Source of the DNA: Planctomycetota bacterium
GTDB lineage: Bacteria; Planctomycetota; Planctomycetia; Isosphaerales; Isosphaeraceae
Reading direction: 5' to 3'
Length of the DNA: 8,715 bases
NCBI GenBank assembly: GCA_021778575.1
Contig: JAJYCH010000143.1
Location: 1 to 8,715 of the forward strand
Shown in pieces: positions 1 to 5,442 of the stretch; position 1 is the stretch's first letter; each line of letters starts with the position of its first letter. A program made the position numbers and the translations under genes. A model generated the notes under the pieces. The model searched no databases, was not told the origin of the DNA, and saw nothing but the letters and a program-made list of their open reading frames with translations.

Positions 1-70
1 AGAGCATGGCACCCCCAGAAAATCCGGGCACACCCACTCTTTCCAGTCATTCGCGGCACTCTCGATTTTG

Positions 71-94
71 CGGTCCTTGCTTGCGGCAAGACCG
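71..94. other. Imperfect inverted repeat after the minus-strand operon
   Basis: CGGTC and GACCG close a stem that continues, after a one-base bulge, with TTGC/GCAA around a 5-base loop. It sits about 30 bases beyond the stop of the last minus-strand gene, where a terminator could be. No T-run follows on the minus strand (the next bases are CAAAATCG), so it is not a classical intrinsic terminator. The rest of 1-124 shows no supported gene; short frames are open to the left edge on both strands but cannot be judged. Confidence 0.25.
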
Positions 95-124
95 ACATCA
101 CGGAGTGATTTTACCTGTTGCGAA

Positions 125-1138
125 TTAAAAAGAATCTGCGGTAACCACTTCGCCCCCGGCGCGACTGGCCAGAGCACGCCAGACCGCCAGGGTGATTGCA
201 TCGCCGATAAATCGTCCGCTGCCATCCATCATCAGGCAATGAACGCCGCCAGGGTGAAGACTTCGTGCCGAGAGCGCCGCACCCGAGGTCCGTCCCGAAC
301 TGAACGAGTTACAAGAACAATCGCCGGACTTGTTGTTGGGCGTCATGACATGATTGTAGAGCGTTTGTTCGTAGCCACCGATGATCCAAAATTCACCGGT
401 TCGGGCAAAGAATTCGGTGTCGGGAGGTGTTGAGGCGCAGAGTGTGGCGAGTTTATCAGCATCTGGGGGGGCGATCCGCCCGGCTCTTTCGATCGCGCGG
501 AGGTCGCGGTTCCAGAGATAGGATTTCCCTCCGCTGCCGAGCGAGCGCTCGGAGAATGCCACGACGTTGGAAAGCCCATCGCGGAATTCGCCCGGCGAGA
601 GTCGAAGGAGCGATGGGAATGCGCCGCCGCCACCATCGGCGAGTTTGGATTCCACGTCGAACGGTTGCGGACCGGTCGATGCTCGATAGCTGACGCCGGG
701 GGTGAGATTGGCCGAATCCGATGGACAAAGAAACACGCCGACGACAGTCTGGCGAGCCGTCGCGTTTTCGGGAAAATCGGCTCGAGCGATTGACCACGAT
801 CCCGCCGCGATCGGTAAGACTTGCATGTTGATCGCATTGAGCAACGGTTTCTCGTCCAGTCCGGCCAGAAGTTGCGAGTGAACCGAAAACTTGCCGACCG
901 AAAACAAGGAGGAGCCGGGAACGTCGGTGGGGTCAACACCGGCGGGGTATGCGCCATGCTGGGCCACGTGATTTGCCAGCGCCAGGCCAATCTGGCGGAG
1001 GTGATCGAGACAACTCGTCCGTCGAGCGGCCTCGCGGGCCGACTGAACCGCCGGGATCAGCAACGCCAGCAACACCGCGATGATCAAGACGACGACAAGG
1101 CACTCAATCAATGTGAAGGCTCGGCGGCGCGACTTCAT
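125..1138 (-). CDS. DUF1559 (SBP_bac_10) pseudopilin-like protein
   Basis: The 337-residue product starts with a type IV prepilin-like signal: a basic stretch (MKSRRR), then AFTLIE and a hydrophobic helix to about residue 30. The residue before the predicted cleavage site is Ala instead of the usual Gly, and Cys replaces the common Leu after the Glu at +5. The [12 protein letters not shown] segment and the following Cys...[11 protein letters not shown] block are typical of the planctomycete DUF1559 family. Near the C-terminus there is an exact H-X9-DG motif (His295, Asp305-Gly306). The family is thought to be processed by prepilin peptidase and to form a surface or envelope pseudopilin; its precise role is unknown. 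The ATG is supported by GGGAG 7 bases upstream (1146-1150). It is the last gene of the minus-strand set, 20 bases after the C39-DUF1573 gene. The family call is secure; its link to GG-peptide processing is only positional. Confidence 0.93.
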   Translation of the reverse strand: MKSRRRAFTLIECLVVVLIIAVLLALLIPAVQSAREAARRTSCLDHLRQIGLALANHVAQHGAYPAGVDPTDVPGSSLFSVGKFSVHSQLLAGLDEKPLLNAINMQVLPIAAGSWSIARADFPENATARQTVVGVFLCPSDSANLTPGVSYRASTGPQPFDVESKLADGGGGAFPSLLRLSPGEFRDGLSNVVAFSERSLGSGGKSYLWNRDLRAIERAGRIAPPDADKLATLCASTPPDTEFFARTGEFWIIGGYEQTLYNHVMTPNNKSGDCSCNSFSSGRTSGAALSARSLHPGGVHCLMMDGSGRFIGDAITLAVWRALASRAGGEVVTADSF

Positions 1139-1158
1139 GTGGGCTCTCCCGATTGTGA

Positions 1159-2844
1159 TCAGCGCGACTCGGATTTTACTTCGCCCGGGTCGCCATCGGC
1201 GTTAATCATCGCGGAGACGGGCACGACGATGGAATTTGATCGTCCCTCGCCGACTGCGACGGTGAGCTGACCGCGCCGAATTCCGGGATTACCCACGATC
1301 GAGAAATCGAGATCCAAAACGAGCGAGCCGTCAGCCTCCGTCGCGATTTTCGATCCCTCAAGCAAGTCCGATGGATCGCAAGTCAGTCGGGCGGTCGTCA
1401 ACGGAGCCCCGTCATTCGGTCTGAGGATGAGCCGCTTTGAAAGTCGGGAGCCGGACCGATGCGTACCAAGCCAGAGTCGAGCAGGTTGGGCCTCGACCGA
1501 TGGGCGGATCGACCAGTCAACCGGAACATCCAGCTTGGCCCGTAGAATACCCTTGCAGTTCAAATTGACCGTCACAGCCTGATGATAATCGCCCGGGTCG
1601 CCCCCAGAACGAAGTTTCACCACGAGAGCACCGATCTGTCGCGGAGCACCTGGGATGTCTTTTTCGGCATTATGTCGTTCGACGTCCGCCGCGCGGACGC
1701 CTTGAACGGATGCTTCGATCAAATTATGGTTCGGTTCAGCTTCGATTTGACACGCGGAGCAAAGCGCCAAGCCGCGATCCATCAACATCACCCGTCCCTC
1801 GACGGACTGCCCCGGCTCGATCCGACCGAAATCGTAAGGAATCGTCTCGGCGAACAATGGTGTGACCACATTCCAATCAAACGTGATCCGTCGCGGAGTG
1901 GAGTTGGGCTCGTCGGTTGCGATTTCCACCTCGACCTGCTTTGGTCCGGGAAGATGCCCGAGGCGAAAAGTCGATTTGAGAACTTGCGACCCGCCGGCGG
2001 GGATCGTGGTCGAATCAATCTCGACGCTCGTGCAGGTGCACGATTTTCGGATTTCGCGAAGATGGATCGGCTTCGGAGACGTACTGTTGATCCGGTTCCG
2101 GAGAGTAATGGTCTGATCGGGCTTGAAGGCGAAAACCTTGCCGACATGATGCTCGGTCGGCTCGATCATCAACGACGGCGAGTGGACGGCCGTCGTGGCA
2201 ACAGGATCAGCCTTCGCGCCGCAACCGATCATTCCCCAAGGAGAAGCCGCTAGCACGACCAGGACCGCAGTCCGCCGCGATTTACGGGCTATCAACCCTC
2301 CGATAAGAGCCAGGCCCACCACGGTCGCTGTCGAGACGCCGCCAATCTTGGCCCAAGGGATCGAACGCGCCACGGTCGGCGGTACGTCGCTTGTTCCCAG
2401 GATCAGCGAGCGTTTCGAGAACCGTTTCCGAAACTCGTCGAAAGGCAAGTCGTACTCGCGCGGCGGGTCAATCAACGAGACTGTCTTGGTTTCGAGATTC
2501 ACCCATTTAATGATCAAAAAATGATTCTCGGCAAACCCGATACAGGCATTGGGTCGCGATAAAGTCGCCAGAGTCTCCAGATCGGCCTCGACGGCGAGCG
2601 TCTTGGCCCCTTTATCCTGCGCGATCCTTTCAAGTTCACTCATCGAATAGCCCGATGGGCCGGGTGGTTCTATGGTCTTTTCAAAGGCCGAAAACGAAGT
2701 CTCGACCAATCCCAGCGCTTTCAGGCCGACGAACACACAGTACGAACCGCACTTGACGTCAGTAGCTGGTTCGGGCGAGTCGGCCCGTGTGGTCCCGCAG
2801 AGACATAACGAGATTAATACCCCGAGAAAAAACCTGGGTTTCAA
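1159..2844 (-). CDS. Exported C39-type cysteine peptidase domain fused to DUF1573 region
   Basis: From the TTG at 2844 the product has 561 residues. Regions in order: Sec signal (1-21, MKPR then a hydrophobic core, likely cut after TRA); C39-like domain (about 26-150) with Cys32 in KCGSYC, His108 in NHFLII and Asp126 in LIDPP, matching the Cys-His-Asp triad; two hydrophobic segments (about 166-186 and 192-207) separated by RKSRR; a DUF1573 domain (about 225-330) with CTC at 269-271; and further beta-rich sequence to the end. Both the C39 and DUF1573 parts should face outside the cytoplasm. The Gln normally six residues before the catalytic Cys is not there (Pro26), so activity is unproven. 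Known C39 domains cut after double-glycine leaders, and such a leader is encoded two genes upstream. A longer TTG start at 2880 overlaps the upstream stop (TTGA) but lacks a good ribosome site; 2844 has GGAG and a better signal peptide. Confidence 0.85.
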   Translation of the reverse strand: MKPRFFLGVLISLCLCGTTRADSPEPATDVKCGSYCVFVGLKALGLVETSFSAFEKTIEPPGPSGYSMSELERIAQDKGAKTLAVEADLETLATLSRPNACIGFAENHFLIIKWVNLETKTVSLIDPPREYDLPFDEFRKRFSKRSLILGTSDVPPTVARSIPWAKIGGVSTATVVGLALIGGLIARKSRRTAVLVVLAASPWGMIGCGAKADPVATTAVHSPSLMIEPTEHHVGKVFAFKPDQTITLRNRINSTSPKPIHLREIRKSCTCTSVEIDSTTIPAGGSQVLKSTFRLGHLPGPKQVEVEIATDEPNSTPRRITFDWNVVTPLFAETIPYDFGRIEPGQSVEGRVMLMDRGLALCSACQIEAEPNHNLIEASVQGVRAADVERHNAEKDIPGAPRQIGALVVKLRSGGDPGDYHQAVTVNLNCKGILRAKLDVPVDWSIRPSVEAQPARLWLGTHRSGSRLSKRLILRPNDGAPLTTARLTCDPSDLLEGSKIATEADGSLVLDLDFSIVGNPGIRRGQLTVAVGEGRSNSIVVPVSAMINADGDPGEVKSESR

Positions 2845-2852
2845 GCGAGAGA

Positions 2853-2856
2853 CTCC
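2853..2856 (-). promoter_or_regulatory. Ribosome binding site for the C39-DUF1573 gene
   Basis: The minus strand reads GGAG, then 8 bases, then TTG at 2844. This decides for the TTG at 2844 over the one at 2880, whose upstream sequence is CG-rich with no clear purine-rich site. The gene has no in-frame ATG upstream of its signal peptide, so it begins with TTG under either choice. Confidence 0.5.
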
Positions 2857-2876
2857 ATGATGATCAGGAGGAGAGA

Positions 2877-3854
2877 TCAATGAGGAAGCGGCCGAGCCGA
2901 GCCGCTCTCTCGTAGGGATCTGGATAGAGCGTCAAGAGCAGAATCATTGACGACAGGGTTTCCCATGACCGGTTTGCGTTGACCGGCATCTGTCTCACGG
3001 CGAATCCTTGCCAGAATCGACTCCGTTCGGAAATCGACCGGAGTGACGTCGCCAGGAAGGCGGACATTGCTATAAGTGTAGCGGAATGTCATTAATTTTT
3101 TGGTTCTGGGCGATCGAAAGGCTGCGACTGCGCTACTTGGAACGAGCGTTCCGTCGCTATGTCGCGTGTATCGATACTCTAGTTCTTGTCCCGCCGATCC
3201 ATCGGGATTGTACTGTTTCGTTGTCTTGACGGCGAAATTCTCTTTTGAGGAGAAGGCAATAATAAGCTTGTTTCCCGACTCGTCCACGCGAGTCTGCTCG
3301 ATATCGCCGTTCGCCAAGATATCATGGGTGAATTTTGAAGATCGAAATTGTTCTGGCCCACCGTCGGACGGACCGATCATTTGTTGCCATGAAAGTCCGT
3401 TGACGCCCGATGGCGGTCCACACATGGTGAAAACCGTTAAAATCGACATGTTGTAAATTGGTTCAAATGCGTTAGGAGATGATTTCCGTTGATTCAGTAC
3501 GTCATGCTTTGCTGCGTAGGTAATAACGTCCTTCGAGTTTTGTGAAATGAAATTCCACTCTTTCTCCAGCGACTTACCGCGATCCGTGAAACGAATTCCC
3601 TCTGGGTCGGAAACTTTGTATCGGAGAATCATATCAGACTCATTCCAAGATACTTCGCCCTCGATCAAGGCGACCGCAGGACTTTCTTCACGCGTCATTT
3701 CCAGCAAGAACTTCGCCTGGCCAATCTTCCACGAATCGCGATTGGTCGCCTGGGCGTCTCGCAAAAGCTGGACAATGTCCTTTTCGTCGGCAGCTTCCGT
3801 CGGTTGGGCCGTCAGGGTACACAATAGGAAGACGAGGCAAAACTGGCCAGGCAT
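2877..3854 (-). CDS. Secreted protein of unknown function
   Basis: The 325-residue product (from the ATG at 3854) begins with a hydrophobic segment (FCLVFLLCTLTA) and a plausible signal peptidase site after PTEA, so it is probably exported. The rest has no transmembrane segment and alternates short beta-like stretches (GEVSWNES, MILRYKVSD, LEYRYTRH, MTFRYTYSN) with polar loops. This could fit a LolA/RseB-like open-barrel fold, but I see no diagnostic motif and do not assign a family. The ATG at 3854 has GGAG 6 bases upstream (3861-3864). A longer start at 3893 would add 13 residues with four arginines, giving the signal a positive n-region, but lacks a good ribosome site. It lies between the GG-leader precursor gene and the C39 gene, which suggests a part in the same process, perhaps as chaperone or binding partner. 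Its base composition is less GC-rich than that of the plus-strand genes. Confidence 0.8.
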   Translation of the reverse strand: MPGQFCLVFLLCTLTAQPTEAADEKDIVQLLRDAQATNRDSWKIGQAKFLLEMTREESPAVALIEGEVSWNESDMILRYKVSDPEGIRFTDRGKSLEKEWNFISQNSKDVITYAAKHDVLNQRKSSPNAFEPIYNMSILTVFTMCGPPSGVNGLSWQQMIGPSDGGPEQFRSSKFTHDILANGDIEQTRVDESGNKLIIAFSSKENFAVKTTKQYNPDGSAGQELEYRYTRHSDGTLVPSSAVAAFRSPRTKKLMTFRYTYSNVRLPGDVTPVDFRTESILARIRRETDAGQRKPVMGNPVVNDSALDALSRSLRESGSARPLPH

Positions 3855-3860
3855 GGCTCT

Positions 3861-3864
3861 CTCC
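3861..3864 (-). promoter_or_regulatory. Ribosome binding site deciding the start at 3854
   Basis: GGAG on the minus strand lies 6 bases before the ATG at 3854. The alternative ATG codons in the same frame at 3893 and 3878 have no comparable purine-rich site, so the shorter protein is preferred. Confidence 0.5.
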
Positions 3865-3926
3865 GGATCAGGTGACATTCTTCGTGCAGTCATCCATTTA
3901 AACTCAGGGAAGCATTGGAGCTTTGA

Positions 3927-4388
3927 TCAACTACCGCCGGGACCGGTCGGCTGTTCACAAGCCGGGGTGCATGAGGTCGGTGCCGACGCGACAGCCGTGT
4001 AGTTCTGGGTCGGATTTTGCCAGCACTGACCAGTGTCCGGATTGATCGAACAATTATAGCTCACGACGCACACCACCGAATTGACGTCGGAAGCGCAAAT
4101 TTGGTTGTTCAAGACACCCGAGCAAGTATTTTGGTTGTTTGGAGCATAGTAAAAGGCTTCTGCTGCATTGCAGATTTTCGGAGTCTTCCATGTGGTGCAC
4201 ATGATGGTAGTCCGAAGTACGCATTGGCTCGATCGCGCACAACAACTGTTGAAGTAGTTGTTGTAGGTCTGACCACCCAGCAACTTTGCCTTCTCCGATT
4301 GCGAGAGAACTCGAGGCTCGTCCGATCGAGCTGTAAGAGCAACCACCGCAAGCAACAACATGGTCGAAATCGTCGTGTAGGTTCGCAT
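3927..4388 (-). CDS. Small secreted Cys-rich protein with a double-glycine leader
   Basis: The 153-residue product has three parts. Residues 1-22 look like a Sec signal peptide (MRTY, then ISTMLLLAVVALTA, then RSDE). Residues 28-39, LSQSEKAKLLGG, match the double-glycine leader consensus of bacteriocin and peptide precursors: Leu at -12, Ser at -11, Glu at -8, Leu at -4, Gly at -2 and -1. Residues 40-153 would be the mature part, 114 residues with 12 cysteines (49, 50, 56, 64, 73, 89, 98, 107, 113, 122, 140, 144) and many Asn, Thr and Ser, ending in PTGPGGS. The even cysteine number suits up to six disulfides outside the cell. A strong GGAGG lies 7 bases before the ATG (4396-4400), and this is the first gene of the operon, so high expression is plausible. 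The C39 gene two positions downstream is the obvious candidate processing enzyme. I recognise no named family for the core; a toxin, a signal or a structural surface protein are all possible. Confidence 0.85.
   Translation of the reverse strand: MRTYTTISTMLLLAVVALTARSDEPRVLSQSEKAKLLGGQTYNNYFNSCCARSSQCVLRTTIMCTTWKTPKICNAAEAFYYAPNNQNTCSGVLNNQICASDVNSVVCVVSYNCSINPDTGQCWQNPTQNYTAVASAPTSCTPACEQPTGPGGS
4272..4307 (-). other. Double-glycine (C39 peptidase) leader motif
   Basis: These bases encode LSQSEKAKLLGG, residues 28-39 of the Cys-rich protein. Five or six of the key positions of the class II bacteriocin leader consensus are kept; only -7 differs, Lys in place of a hydrophobic residue. Unlike classical GG leaders it follows a Sec signal peptide and does not form the N-terminus. 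Cleavage would fall between Gly39 and Gln40. Confidence 0.7.
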
Positions 4389-4692
4389 CTCACTTCCTCC
4401 CGTGTCCCGTGAAATGATGGAAAGTCAGGTCGGTTTGATATCGATCTGATGCCGATGGATTATGGGGGGGTATTAAGCCGTCAAGAGAATTTTTTAGCGA
4501 TTTTTTTCGTTTCGTTGATCCTTCATCAGAGTCTACGGTTGATCGGTCGCGGCTTTTTTCAGTCTGCTTATTTTGCCAACTTGACCCGGGAAATTGAATG
4601 GGACTGGCGGGTCGGTGCGTCTCTGTTATTGTAGGGGAATCCAGCGAGCCCCGGATTGATTTGTTCCTCTCCCTCCGTGATGTGAGACCGCG
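4389..4692. promoter_or_regulatory. Divergent intergenic region between two operons
   Basis: This 304-base stretch separates the minus-strand operon from pcm and must hold promoters for both directions. It contains the ribosome site of the Cys-rich gene (4396-4400), a run of seven G (4464-4470), T-rich plus-strand tracts around 4490-4510 and 4554-4560, and a TTGACC at 4581-4586 with no convincing -10 box 16-18 bases downstream. No convincing gene, RNA or strong hairpin was seen in it. Confidence 0.5.
4459..4484 (-). promoter_or_regulatory. Candidate sigma70-like promoter for the minus-strand operon
   Basis: The minus strand carries TTGACG (4484-4479) and CATAAT (4464-4459), near matches to the -35 and -10 boxes, about 65-75 bases upstream of the first gene. 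The spacer is only 14 bases, shorter than the usual 16-18, and is filled largely by a run of seven C. The placement is right but the spacing makes this tentative. Confidence 0.25.
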
Positions 4693-5442
4693 ATGACCAA
4701 TCGAGCGTCCTTCCCCGTGGCGGCTTTGGTGGCACTGGCCAGCCTGGCGGGCGTTGTGGCTTCGGGCGATGATCCGGCGACCGACCCCAAGGTCGCGGCC
4801 CGAAACAAGATGGTCCAGCAGCACCTGATCGAGCGTGGAATCAAGAACGAGGCGGTCCTCAACGCCTTCCGGACCGTGCCTCGTCATAAGTTCTTGCCGC
4901 CAGGCTCGGTGCGTCACGCTTACGACGATGAATCGATCCAGATCGGCGAGGGGCAGACGATCACCGCTCCGTATGAGGTCGCGTTCATGACCGAACTGCT
5001 CCAGCTCAAGCCGACGGACAAGGTTTATGAGGTCGGGACCGGCTCGGGCTACCAGTCGGCGATCCTGTCGAGGATCGTCAAGGACGTCTATTCGATCGAG
5101 ATCCATGCTCCGCTCGGCAAGCGGGCGGCCGAGGTCCACAAGGAACTGGGGTACTCGAACATTCATACCAAGATCGGCGACGGCTACGCCGGCTGGCCCG
5201 ACGCCGCGCCGTTCGACGCGATCGTCGTGACCTGTGCTCCCAGCAAGGTTCCGCCGCCGTTGATCGAACAGCTCAAGGAAGGGGGCCGGATGGCCATCCC
5301 CCTGGGCAGCCAGTTCGATCAGCGGATTCACCTGATGGTCAAGAAGGACGGCAAGATGGTCGACCAGGTTTACCGGTCGACCCTGTTCGTTCCGATGACC
5401 GGCAAGGCACAAAAGGAAGCCAAAGAGGGAGCCAAGCCGTGA
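4693..5442 (+). CDS. pcm: Protein-L-isoaspartate O-methyltransferase, apparently exported
   Basis: This 249-residue enzyme would use S-adenosylmethionine to methylate isoaspartyl residues in aged proteins, starting their repair. Family signatures are all present: VPRHKFLP, the GQTITAPYEVAFMTELL block (87 onward), SAM-binding motif I VYEVGTGSGYQ (111-121), a DGYAGWP-type segment, GGRMAIPLG, and FVPMTG near the end. Cytosolic family members are usually about 205-220 residues. Here the excess includes an N-terminal extension, TNR followed by FPVAALVALASLAGVVA then SGDD, that looks like a Sec signal peptide. Export would be odd because SAM is cytosolic, yet the core shows no lost motif. The ribosome site is weak (GTGAG about 7 bases before the ATG). 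The stop overlaps the GTG start of the next gene, so the two are translationally coupled. Function is secure at family level; location is inferred. Confidence 0.92.
   Translation: MTNRASFPVAALVALASLAGVVASGDDPATDPKVAARNKMVQQHLIERGIKNEAVLNAFRTVPRHKFLPPGSVRHAYDDESIQIGEGQTITAPYEVAFMTELLQLKPTDKVYEVGTGSGYQSAILSRIVKDVYSIEIHAPLGKRAAEVHKELGYSNIHTKIGDGYAGWPDAAPFDAIVVTCAPSKVPPPLIEQLKEGGRMAIPLGSQFDQRIHLMVKKDGKMVDQVYRSTLFVPMTGKAQKEAKEGAKP
5425..5442 (+). promoter_or_regulatory. Translational coupling junction of pcm and the glycosidase-like gene
   Basis: GAGGGAG inside the end of pcm precedes a GTG start by 7 bases. That GTG overlaps the pcm TGA stop (GTGA, 5439-5442). The arrangement fixes the start of the second gene and indicates co-translation of the pair. 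Confidence 0.7.

Noticed and set aside
71..94. Intrinsic terminator for the minus-strand operon
   Set aside because: A stem can form, but the minus strand lacks a T-run after it; it is listed only as an inverted repeat.
68..433. Plus-strand frame opposite the end of the DUF1559 gene
   Set aside because: It covers the conserved H-X9-DG end of the opposite gene and its product has no recognisable features.
1159..2880. TTG at 2880 as the start of the C39-DUF1573 gene
   Set aside because: It overlaps the upstream stop but has no ribosome site and puts 12 extra residues with two His before the signal peptide; the TTG at 2844 fits better. It cannot be fully excluded.
4581..4632. Sigma70 promoter for pcm from TTGACC at 4581 and TATTGT-like bases near 4626
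   Set aside because: The two elements are about 40 bases apart, and no -10-like box lies at the correct distance from TTGACC.
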